A stretch of 17,606 nucleotides of DNA from Candidatus Aenigmatarchaeota archaeon (GTDB lineage: Archaea; Aenigmatarchaeota; Aenigmatarchaeia; GW2011-AR5): assembly GCA_016202845.1 (NCBI GenBank), contig JACQNW010000045.1, positions 1 to 17,606 of the forward strand, read 5' to 3'. Made by a program: the position numbers and the translations under genes. Below, one piece after another: positions 6,455 to 13,580 of the stretch. Below the pieces are notes generated by a model, which was not told the DNA's origin, searched no databases, and saw only the letters and a program-made list of their open reading frames with translations. The first letter of the stretch is position 1; each line of letters begins with the position of its first letter.

Positions 6455-8959
6455 TTATTCACCCAAATTCAATGTTTTCTCCATCTTTAGTTTTCCATGG
6501 TCCACTTTTGCAGGGTCAAGGCCGTCTTCGCCTGCGACAAACTGTATGATATGGCCTTTGCTGTCCCTTACAGTTCCGTCGTATTCCACTCGCAGGTCCT
6601 GCAGGGCGTTGATCAGTCTTCTCTCCATGTACCCCGAATGACGGGTATGCAGGGATTTGTCCATGAGGTTTTCACGCGAGTTCATTGCATCAAAGAAAAA
6701 TTCAAACGGGTCCAATCCTTTCTTGTAGCCATTGCCTACAAATCCGCAGGCTTTCAATCCCAAATCTCCATGCTTGAAATGAGTCAATGTTCGGCCAATG
6801 TAACCACGGTGTATCCTCTCGCCGCCTATTGATTCCTGCCCGACAATTCCGCACATCTGGGTAAGATTAACAAAGCTTCCTCTTGCGCCAGTCTTGGCCA
6901 TTGTCACTGCTGAATTGAATGGAATATCCTTCTTGATTATATCGCTTATTGTGTTTGATGTCATTCCACCAAGCTGAAGTATCCTATTTTCCAAGCTCAT
7001 CTCAGGCGTCAATCCAGGGATAAGCTCAAGCTTGTTTGAATAATATGCCTTGACTAAATTGTCTGCTTCTATAACATAATCCTCTACTGTTTTCTCTACG
7101 CGCTTCTTTGATTTTTCAGTTATGTCCATGTCGCTGATTGCTATCGAAAATCCGCGCATTGTTATCATTTCCAGCGCCAGTCGCGTTGCTTTGTCAATGA
7201 ATTTTATTGTGGCTGTAGGCCCGAATTTTTTTTCAATAGCGTCTATCAATGCACCTTTCTTTTCTGCAAGCGCTTCATCATCTATTACGCCGCTCTTCAG
7301 TACGCCATCTTTGATGACTATGTTGTCGTCAGAAGTCCCATCATCATATTCATAGTGCTCCCCCTTGAATTCTATGTTCAATCCTTTTGGAAGTATTGCA
7401 CTAAATATCTCCTTTCCTGTATAACTCTCCTTTATTGGAAAGTCTTCAATGCCGACTGAAAGGAAAAGCTTTGCAGCTTCTTTTGGAGTGAGTTTGTTGT
7501 CCTTTCTTGTCAAAAAATAAGATCCTGAGATATGATCATGCTTGCATGCAATTATAGGCAAGCCATATCTAGGCGACCTGATGTTATTTTCAACCAGAAT
7601 CAGCATTTCCGCCTCTGTCTGGGCTTCCTCAGTCTGAGGAATGTGCAAGTTCATTTCGTCGCCATCGAAGTCTGCGTTGTAAGGAATTGTAACTGCAAGA
7701 TTTATTCGCAGAGTGCGGCCAGGCATTATTCTTGCGCGGTGGGCCATCATGGACATCCTGTGAAGCGATGGCTGCCTGTTCATTATTGTAATATCGCCGT
7801 CCATCAAATGCCTTTCAACAACATAACCAATATCAATTTCATTTTTTATGACTTCTTTGTTCTCGTCTGTAATTTTTTTCCTGATCCCATCAGGCCTTAC
7901 CACATAGTTTGCGCCTGCATTTGCTGTTGGGCCGTTGCTGACAAGCTCTTTCAGCTGTTCAATATTATTCTTGTTTACCTTTATTGGAACTGTAAGCTCG
8001 TTTGCTATCTCCTGCGGAACGCCAACTTCGTTGATCTGAATTTGCGGATCAGGAGAAATGACAGTACGCGCAGAAAAGTTAACTCTTTTACCTGACAAAT
8101 TTCCTCTGAATCGTCCTTCTTTCTTGCTCAATCTCTGAACAAGAGTTTTCAATACCCTTCCACTGCGGTGACGTGCCGGCGGAAGCGTGGATATTTCATT
8201 GTTCATCAAGGTAGAAACGTGATATTGCAGCAATTCCCAGATGTCTGCTATGATGAAATCAGGCGCGCCTATTTCCAAGTTCTTTTTTAACCTTTCGTTA
8301 ATTCTCACTACATCGACTAACTTGTGCGTCAAATCATCTTCGCTTCTTTCTCCTGTTTCCAGCGTGATAGAAGGACGAACGGTGACCGGAGGAACAGGCA
8401 ATATTGTCAAAACAAACCATTCTGGCCTGCTCCCTTTGATCTTGAACAAGGCAACATCATCATCTGTCATTCTTTCAAGCCTCTGCCTGACTTCTTCGCT
8501 TGTAAGCTCGATCTTTCCTTCCCTGTATGAAGTTGGTTTCTGGAATTCCAGGTCTTTCTGTTTTGCGCCGCAATGAGGGCAAGTTTTCTTTTTGCTCTTG
8601 TACAATTCTGTAAGAGCATTTTTCATTTTTTTCAGCTCGTCATCTGGGGCAAGAGGGCGAGAGCACTCCCTGCATATAGAAGTAAGTATCATGTAAATTT
8701 TCTTGCCAAACAAAGGATGGACAACAGGCTTTATCAATTCCAAGAATCCAAAATGACCAAGGCACTGCCCGATAGTTCCGCCGCAAGTCCTGCATCTAAG
8801 CCCTGGGTCAACTACTCCCAAGTGCAGGTCTGTTAGTCCTCCGTCTATCGGATAGCCGTCAGGATCGTACAGCTCTGCCTGCTCTATCTTGACAGCTGCC
8901 ATGTCCTTTATCATCTTCGGCGACAAGAAGCCGAATTCAAGTCCTTCTAGATTTGCCAT
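6455..8959 (-). CDS. rpoA1: DNA-directed RNA polymerase subunit A'
   Basis: N-terminal two thirds of the largest polymerase subunit, 834 residues from ATG 8959. Visible parts: a zinc site C56/C59/C66/H69 (CRTCGGTIGQCLGH), a second four-cysteine site C96/C99/C127/C130, RPSITL, the switch/lid region GRFRGNLSGKRVNFSARTVISPDP, NRQPSLHRMSM, and the catalytic NADFDGD with D430, D432 and D434 binding magnesium. The protein ends just after the bridge helix, the normal A'/A'' split. Oddity: the bridge helix reads FFFDAMNSRENLMDKSLHTRHSGYM instead of the near-universal GGREGLxDTAxxTAxSGY form, with changes at several otherwise fixed positions. The frame is open for 15 codons upstream of the ATG; these translate the shared leader and are not counted. 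Confidence 0.96.
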   Translation of the reverse strand: MANLEGLEFGFLSPKMIKDMAAVKIEQAELYDPDGYPIDGGLTDLHLGVVDPGLRCRTCGGTIGQCLGHFGFLELIKPVVHPLFGKKIYMILTSICRECSRPLAPDDELKKMKNALTELYKSKKKTCPHCGAKQKDLEFQKPTSYREGKIELTSEEVRQRLERMTDDDVALFKIKGSRPEWFVLTILPVPPVTVRPSITLETGERSEDDLTHKLVDVVRINERLKKNLEIGAPDFIIADIWELLQYHVSTLMNNEISTLPPARHRSGRVLKTLVQRLSKKEGRFRGNLSGKRVNFSARTVISPDPQIQINEVGVPQEIANELTVPIKVNKNNIEQLKELVSNGPTANAGANYVVRPDGIRKKITDENKEVIKNEIDIGYVVERHLMDGDITIMNRQPSLHRMSMMAHRARIMPGRTLRINLAVTIPYNADFDGDEMNLHIPQTEEAQTEAEMLILVENNIRSPRYGLPIIACKHDHISGSYFLTRKDNKLTPKEAAKLFLSVGIEDFPIKESYTGKEIFSAILPKGLNIEFKGEHYEYDDGTSDDNIVIKDGVLKSGVIDDEALAEKKGALIDAIEKKFGPTATIKFIDKATRLALEMITMRGFSIAISDMDITEKSKKRVEKTVEDYVIEADNLVKAYYSNKLELIPGLTPEMSLENRILQLGGMTSNTISDIIKKDIPFNSAVTMAKTGARGSFVNLTQMCGIVGQESIGGERIHRGYIGRTLTHFKHGDLGLKACGFVGNGYKKGLDPFEFFFDAMNSRENLMDKSLHTRHSGYMERRLINALQDLRVEYDGTVRDSKGHIIQFVAGEDGLDPAKVDHGKLKMEKTLNLGE

Positions 8960-9050
8960 AGTAAATGCCTTTTCTTGCAAGAAAAGGTCTTTACAAAACT
9001 CCAAAAGAACTGGAGTTCATAAAGAACTTCTCTTCTTAATATTATTTTTA
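8960..9050 (-). promoter_or_regulatory. rpoA1 promoter and structured leader (shared module, copy 1)
   Basis: Reading toward rpoA1: an AT-rich TATA-like segment (about 9030-9050), AAGTTCTTTATG, then a hairpin with 7-bp stem AACTCCA/TGGAGTT and 7-base loop. In plus-strand coordinates its arms are 9011-9017 and 8997-9003. Then TTGTAAAGA and the perfect 20-bp palindrome CCTTTTCTTGCAAGAAAAGG at 8968-8987, ending 8 bases before the ATG. Predicted transcription start near 9015-9020 would put the first hairpin at the very 5' end. As RNA the palindrome can form an 8-bp stem with a UGCA loop next to the start codon. Bases 8956-9003 are 47/48 identical to the rpoA2 leader, although the genes encode different proteins. 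Confidence 0.7.
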
Positions 9051-9055
9051 TTTCC

Positions 9056-9298
9056 TCAGCCAATCAATGTTATTCCAACAGGCAATGCATTTGATTCTGC
9101 ACCCAGCCTTTCCAAAATTTCTAGTGCATGGTTTATTGCTTCCCTATAATTGTCAAGTGCACTAAGTTCATCTCTACCCTTTCCCGTAATGCTCATACGT
9201 TTAACATGATTGCCTGCAAAGTCTATTGCTCCAGATAAAGCATATCCATTTTCTTCCTGTGTCATTCTTGTGCGTGTTTCTGCATATGCTACTGCCAT
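9056..9298 (-). CDS. Small protein of unknown function between rpoB and rpoA1
   Basis: 80 residues from the ATG at 9298 (MAVAYAETRTR). Two upstream in-frame ATGs, at 9316 and 9310, would give up to 86. The internal start is favoured because GGTGA precedes it by five bases. Predicted layout: a strand (MAVAYAETRTRMTQ), a strand pair (GYALSGAIDFAG, HVKRMSITG), a long helix (YREAINHALEILERLG) and a hydrophobic C-terminal strand (ALPVGITLIG). No recognised family, membrane helix or metal motif. It has its own TATA box enclosed in a long inverted repeat just after rpoB. Its position in a normally invariant polymerase gene cluster suggests a lineage-specific addition; the role is unknown. Confidence 0.6.
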   Translation of the reverse strand: MAVAYAETRTRMTQEENGYALSGAIDFAGNHVKRMSITGKGRDELSALDNYREAINHALEILERLGAESNALPVGITLIG

Positions 9299-9342
9299 TT
9301 TCTTCACCATTTTCATATAATATTATCTTCTTTTCCCGAGGG

Positions 9343-9380
9343 TTTTCTTTGTGCAATATTTTATAATGCACGAAAGAAAA
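9343..9380 (-). promoter_or_regulatory. Inverted repeat enclosing the TATA box between rpoB and the small gene
   Basis: Arms TTTTCTTTGTGCA (9343-9355) and TGCACGAAAGAAAA (9367-9380) are complementary over 13 bases with one extra base. They flank an 11-bp AT core (9356-9366) that reads TTATAAAATAT toward the small gene, a good TATA box. The arms carry CTTTTCTT and TGCA, the same elements as the palindrome before rpoA1 and rpoA2 but split around the TATA box. The site could be an operator for that gene, a terminator-like hairpin for rpoB (four bases past its stop), or both. Confidence 0.5.
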
Positions 9381-9383
9381 GGC

Positions 9384-12300
9384 TCACTGTTCTGCTGTTT
9401 CTGCCTTTCCTGCTTCTGAGGAGACTTCAGGAGCTTCTGTTTCTTCTCCCTCTTCTGCTGTGACCTTCATCTTTGGGTAAATGCCAAGGCACTTCAGCTC
9501 GTCAACCATTAGCTTGAATGCATAAGCCATTTCAACATCGGCTATTTTTGCCTTCTTGCAGACAGGGCAGAATCTTTTGCCTTTGATGAAATCTTCCACT
9601 GCCACAAGCCCGCAAGTCTGGCAGATAGGTATCTTATACCTGTCGCTGCTGAATCTTTCCTTAAGCAAGAGAGCAGTACCATGGGCTATAAGGCAGTCTT
9701 TCTCCATTTCTCCTAATCTTAATCCACCCTGCTTTGCCCGGCCGGCTGTAGGCTGTTTTGTCAACAAAGTCACAGGACCTCTTGCACGCGCCTGTATCTT
9801 GTTTGCAACCATGTGATGCAATTTCTGGTAAAAGCAGGGGCCTATAAGTATTGTTCCTTCAAGTTTCTTTCCCGTAATGCCGTCATACATTGCTTCTTTG
9901 CCGTCGTCCCTGAAGCCTAATTTTATCAATGAGTCACGGACGGTTTTTTCAAGGCTGGTTGACGCACCATGTGCATCGGTTCCGACTCCTTGCTCGACAA
10001 ATGCAGAGCTGTCTACAATAGTTCCGGAAAGCGAAGAGTATTTTGCTGATATGATTTCAAGCAGCTGCCCGATAGTCATTCTGGACGGTATTGCATGAGG
10101 ATTTAATATAACATCCGGCGTTATGCCATTGGCTGTGAATGGCATGTCTTCTTCTGGAATTGCTATAGCCATGACGCCTTTTTGACCGTGCCTTGAAGTG
10201 AATTTGTCGCCAAGCTCAGGAACTCTTTCATTCCTGACAACAATTTTTACAATCTTGTTTCCAGCGCCTGATTCTGTGATTATAACATTATCTACAACAC
10301 CTTCTTCGCCATGACGTATGATTTCTGACGTTTCTCTTCTGTTTTCAGTTTCGACCATGAAGCTTTCAACAGGGCAGAAAAACCTTAAGGGAGAAACTTT
10401 TCCTATAAGAACGTCCCCGGATTCTACAGTAATCTCTCTGTTCACAATTCCATCTGTTCCCAGGCTTGCATATGCTTCTTCTGTCCTGTAGCCTGTGACA
10501 GACTTGTCTGGTATGCATATTTCGTCCTTTTCAATACCCCAATATTTTTTTTCTTCTGTGACGTATGTGCGGAAGAAAAACGATCTTCCAAAACCTCTTT
10601 CCAAAGATGCCTTGTTGAATACAATGCCATCTTCCATGTTGTACCCCCTGTAGCTCATTATCGCAACAATAATATTCTGTCCCTGTGGATGAGAATCAAG
10701 CCCGATTTGTTGTCCAACTACTGTTGAGACCAAAGGAACCTGCGGGTACATCAAAACATCAGATTTTGTGTCTGTCCTCATGAGGAAGTTTGTATTGAAA
10801 ATCCCAAGGGCCTGGCCGGACATTTTAGCTCCGAAGTTTACTCTGTCGCCTCTGTTATGAGTTGCAAAGGGCACGAGAGAAGCAGCAAGCCCTAATATTA
10901 CGCCTGGATGCATCTCGATATGCGTGCTTTCTTTTGTCAAATCCTCAGGCTTCAAAGCGACCAAGGCATAATTTTCTTCCTCTGCATCCAAATACTCTAC
11001 AATGCCATCTTTCAGCAAATCATACCATGACATTTCATTTCTTAATATAGCATCCAGATGCTCTTGTCTCAGAAGAGATTTGCCATTTTCAACAACTATC
11101 AAAGGCCTTTGCAATCTTCCTGCATCTGTGTTTATGTAAACTTCATTAAATTCTGGCGAATAAGCTACATTGATTGCATAATAAATGCTTCCTTTTCGCC
11201 TTCTTTGCTTTATTCCGTCAACAAATTTTTCCGGCATGCTTGTATAGCCGACAATCAATCCGTCCATGAAAACAACAGTGTCTGATTCTGCTCCTGTGGC
11301 TTCTTTTTTAATAAAGTCATAGACGATTTCCCTTTCTTTTGCCGTTGCTGTTCTTGATATAACTGCAAAAGTTGCAAGATATTTTCTCAAGCCTATGTTT
11401 ATTCCTTCAGGAGTTTCTTCGCAACATAGCCTTCCCCAATGGGTTGCATGAAGCGCTCGCGCTTCAAAATGTTCCTGTGCTGCTGACAACGGTGAAATAA
11501 CATTTCTAAGGTGAGCTACAGTCCTGACAAAATTTGTTCTTTCAAGACGCTGGCATACTCCTGTTCTTCCGCCAATCCATTGGCCGGTTGCCATGTGTGA
11601 AACTATTCTTTTGCTTAAATAATCAGATTCTACGATGGATTTTATAGAAGGCATTTTACCTCTTTTTACTAATTTTTGATAAGAATAAACGATTCTTGAC
11701 ACCAGTCCGTATTTTCCCAAAAGTACAGAGCGGAACAAGATTTCCATGAAGTCGCCGACTAGCCTCAACCTCTTGTTTGCATAGTGATCAATATCCTGTT
11801 CTTTGATATTGTGCAGCCCAAGCTTCAGAAGTTTTCTCACAACCTTTGTCAGGTAAAGAGCCTTGTCCATCCTGTTTTTCTTATTCTGTCCAAGATGAGG
11901 CAGTAAGTATTTGTCGAGAATATCTGAAATTCTCTTGTCCCTGTATTCTTTCTGCGGAATCCTCAGCTTTCCGCCTATGAATTCCACGGCTTCGTTTGCA
12001 TTTTTTACGTCGTATTCATAAAGATTGAAGTATATTTCCTGCATCTCGTCCTTGTCTGTTGCTATTGCTTCCACAATTTCCTTGTCTGTCTCCATTCCTA
12101 GTGCTCTAAGAAGAACGACAATAGGCAGTTTTTTGAGATTTGCAAAAGAGATAGAAATAATGGCATTTTTTCTTTCCAAAAGATGCCTTTGCACAAAGCC
12201 TGCTGCTTCGCTGTTTATTCTTGCTGTTTCGATCTCGCCTTTTCTTTCTATAATAGGCCTGTTTGACAAAACTTCCTCGACCATTACTATAACCCTTTCA

Positions 12301-12758
12301 GTGCCATTGATTATGAAATAGCCGCCAGGGTCGTTCTTGTCCTCGCCTGCTTCTTCCAGCTTCTCAGGAGCCATGCTGTTCAAAGCACAAAGCTTTGATT
12401 TGAGCATTATTGGAAGATCGCCAAGCTTTACTTCCTGTGCTTCCTGCTCAACACCATTTATTATAGGTATCATTTCAACGTAAACAGGGGAAGAATAAGT
12501 CAAGTCCCTTAATCGGGCTTCCATTGGGGTGATCTCTCTGACAGCGCCATCTGCTTCCTTTATCTGGGGCTTTGGAACATTGACCTTGCCTAACCTTATT
12601 TTAAATTCTGCAAGTTCTGGGGTTTCCAATTGTATCTCGCCAATTTCATCGATGATTTTCTGTATCCTGAAATCTAGAAACTCGTTAAAAGATTTTATCT
12701 GGTGGTCAACGAAGCCTACAGAATCTTTGAAAGATTTCAGGAGAATAGGATAGCTCAT
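9384..12758 (-). CDS. rpoB: DNA-directed RNA polymerase subunit B (unsplit)
   Basis: Second-largest polymerase subunit, 1124 residues, the usual size for an unsplit archaeal B. Motifs in order: GGYFIINGTERVIVMVEE; GQWIGGRTGVCQRLERTNF; HFEARALHATHWGRLCCEETPEG (about residue 440-450); MSYRGYNMEDGIVFNKAS; TSRHGQKGVMA (about 850-860); and KQPTAGRAKQGGLRLGEMEKDC. A C-terminal zinc site CQTC...CPVC lies at about residues 1044-1065, followed by an acidic Ala/Glu-rich tail. ATG 12758 has GGTGAT about eight bases upstream. Oddities: the highly conserved CP-x-ETPEG reads CC-E-ETPEG, and GPN after it reads GIN. It appears to have its own promoter and a folded leader upstream, separate from rpoH. Confidence 0.96.
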   Translation of the reverse strand: MSYPILLKSFKDSVGFVDHQIKSFNEFLDFRIQKIIDEIGEIQLETPELAEFKIRLGKVNVPKPQIKEADGAVREITPMEARLRDLTYSSPVYVEMIPIINGVEQEAQEVKLGDLPIMLKSKLCALNSMAPEKLEEAGEDKNDPGGYFIINGTERVIVMVEEVLSNRPIIERKGEIETARINSEAAGFVQRHLLERKNAIISISFANLKKLPIVVLLRALGMETDKEIVEAIATDKDEMQEIYFNLYEYDVKNANEAVEFIGGKLRIPQKEYRDKRISDILDKYLLPHLGQNKKNRMDKALYLTKVVRKLLKLGLHNIKEQDIDHYANKRLRLVGDFMEILFRSVLLGKYGLVSRIVYSYQKLVKRGKMPSIKSIVESDYLSKRIVSHMATGQWIGGRTGVCQRLERTNFVRTVAHLRNVISPLSAAQEHFEARALHATHWGRLCCEETPEGINIGLRKYLATFAVISRTATAKEREIVYDFIKKEATGAESDTVVFMDGLIVGYTSMPEKFVDGIKQRRRKGSIYYAINVAYSPEFNEVYINTDAGRLQRPLIVVENGKSLLRQEHLDAILRNEMSWYDLLKDGIVEYLDAEEENYALVALKPEDLTKESTHIEMHPGVILGLAASLVPFATHNRGDRVNFGAKMSGQALGIFNTNFLMRTDTKSDVLMYPQVPLVSTVVGQQIGLDSHPQGQNIIVAIMSYRGYNMEDGIVFNKASLERGFGRSFFFRTYVTEEKKYWGIEKDEICIPDKSVTGYRTEEAYASLGTDGIVNREITVESGDVLIGKVSPLRFFCPVESFMVETENRRETSEIIRHGEEGVVDNVIITESGAGNKIVKIVVRNERVPELGDKFTSRHGQKGVMAIAIPEEDMPFTANGITPDVILNPHAIPSRMTIGQLLEIISAKYSSLSGTIVDSSAFVEQGVGTDAHGASTSLEKTVRDSLIKLGFRDDGKEAMYDGITGKKLEGTILIGPCFYQKLHHMVANKIQARARGPVTLLTKQPTAGRAKQGGLRLGEMEKDCLIAHGTALLLKERFSSDRYKIPICQTCGLVAVEDFIKGKRFCPVCKKAKIADVEMAYAFKLMVDELKCLGIYPKMKVTAEEGEETEAPEVSSEAGKAETAEQ

Positions 12759-12773
12759 AAATTATCACCATTT

Positions 12774-12889
12774 AGCGAATGAAATCCACAATCGCTTGAA
12801 CGCAGTGCAGTCTCTCTTCTAGTTATTGATTGATATTAACAAAGAGAGCGCTGCCACATCAGCTTTTTCTATCCAAAAGTATAAATACC
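12774..12889 (-). promoter_or_regulatory. rpoB promoter and folded leader
   Basis: A TATA-like box (GGTATTTATACTTTTGG, 12873-12889) predicts a start near 12855 and a leader of about 98 bases. Right at that 5' end lies a long interrupted hairpin. Its paired arms are GCAG/CTGC (12851-12854 with 12807-12810), CTCTCTT/AAGAGAG (12842-12848 with 12812-12818) and GTTA/TAAC (12837-12840 with 12822-12825), 15 bp in all. A second small stem, AGCGA/TCGCT (12774-12778 with 12792-12796), lies just before the ribosome-binding site. Like the rpoA1 leader it has a 5' hairpin and a start-proximal hairpin, though the sequences differ. Pairing found by eye. Confidence 0.45.
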
Positions 12890-12907
12890 TATAGCGGATC
12901 AACAAAA

Positions 12908-13174
12908 TTAAATAACGACTCTGTAGTATGGAGATTCCCCGGCTGTCGGCGAGCGCCGAGTTATTTTTATGACATCTCCATGCTTGCCGCCAAGCAATTT
13001 TACAACAGGATCCTCTTCTTTTATCCTTGGCAGGTGCTTCAATTTTATGTTGAATTTCTTGAGAAGCTCATCAACCTCTTCTCCCTGCATCAATTCCTGC
13101 TTGGGAACAAGATTGCTCTTGAAAATATCCAGCTCATCTTCCTTTGATTTATCTGCTTTTGCGATAATAACCAC
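12908..13174 (-). CDS. rpoH: DNA-directed RNA polymerase subunit H
   Basis: Small archaeal/eukaryotic polymerase subunit, homologue of the Rpb5 C-terminal domain, contacting the jaw of the enzyme. About 88 residues: LVPKQELMQGEEVDELLKKFNI, then LKHLPRIKEEDPVVKLLGGKHGDVIKI and the typical ending TRRSPTAGESPYYRVVI. There is no ATG at the N-terminus. GTG at 13174 is favoured because a TATA-like segment (GATAAAATAATA, about 13191-13203) lies at the distance expected for a leaderless message; TTG at 13177 is the alternative. It heads the cluster in the standard rpoH-rpoB order, with 149 bases before rpoB. Confidence 0.92.
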   Translation of the reverse strand: MVIIAKADKSKEDELDIFKSNLVPKQELMQGEEVDELLKKFNIKLKHLPRIKEEDPVVKLLGGKHGDVIKITRRSPTAGESPYYRVVI

Positions 13175-13290
13175 CAAACTGATTCAGTATTATTTTATCA
13201 ATCATCAAGCTTTTAAAGTTGCAACATTTTTGGGGGTGTGGGACAGAATTAGCTTCTATACATATTGAGCAAATTGTGCCATAGGTTTGA

Positions 13291-13316
13291 ACAGAATATT
13301 GCCCTGTCTATTCTGT
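13291..13316 (-). terminator. Hairpin at the end of the orphan antitoxin gene
   Basis: ACAGAATA (13291-13298) and TATTCTGT (13309-13316) form perfect 8-bp arms with a 10-base loop, reaching into the stop codon of the antitoxin-like gene. No U-rich tract follows, so termination is uncertain; it could instead be a regulatory or mRNA-stability hairpin. Confidence 0.35.
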
Positions 13317-13534
13317 CAGGCCTTCGCTGTTCTACTTTCCATCCAGCCCAACTCTTTCTTTACCTGTTCAACAGACTTCAGTTTTCCTTCTAGCCGCTCC
13401 TTTTCGCCCTGTTTTATTTTTGTCATAGCCCTAGGGCTGGATAGAATTTCTAGTGTGGATACCATACTGTCGTATTCGTCTGCAGATATGGTTACCCACT
13501 CTGTTTCATGCTTTCCGTTTTTTAGCTTCTGCAT
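13316..13534 (-). CDS. Phd/YefM-like orphan antitoxin
   Basis: 72 residues. The core EWVTISADEYDSMVSTLEILSSPRAM followed by an acidic/basic helix (KIKQGEKERLEGKLKSVEQVKKELGW) matches the C-terminal part and dimer helices of Phd/YefM-type antitoxins. The N-terminal DNA-binding strand region is short. Such proteins neutralise a RelE/Doc-type toxin usually encoded just downstream. Here 141 bases separate it from rpoH and hold no toxin gene, only a hairpin, so it is an orphan or the toxin was lost. It lies 46 bases after the AAA+ ATPase gene, with TATA-like sequence in the gap, so it is probably its own unit. Confidence 0.55.
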   Translation of the reverse strand: MQKLKNGKHETEWVTISADEYDSMVSTLEILSSPRAMTKIKQGEKERLEGKLKSVEQVKKELGWMESRTAKA

Positions 13535-13580
13535 AATTATCGCTTAACTATAATTTCCCAAGCAGGAATTTAAAGGCTTA

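Noticed and set aside
7532..8095. 187-codon open frame on the plus strand
   Set aside because: It lies entirely antisense to the catalytic core of rpoA1, has no start signals, and reads as unlikely protein (many Cys and His in random order).
8960..9004. N-terminal extension of RpoA' from an upstream TTG
   Set aside because: Same shared leader; the ATG at 8959 gives the standard N-terminus and the TTG lacks a ribosome-binding site.
13178..13290. Missing toxin gene beside the Phd-like antitoxin
   Set aside because: No frame of useful length or recognisable RelE/Doc motif was found in either strand.
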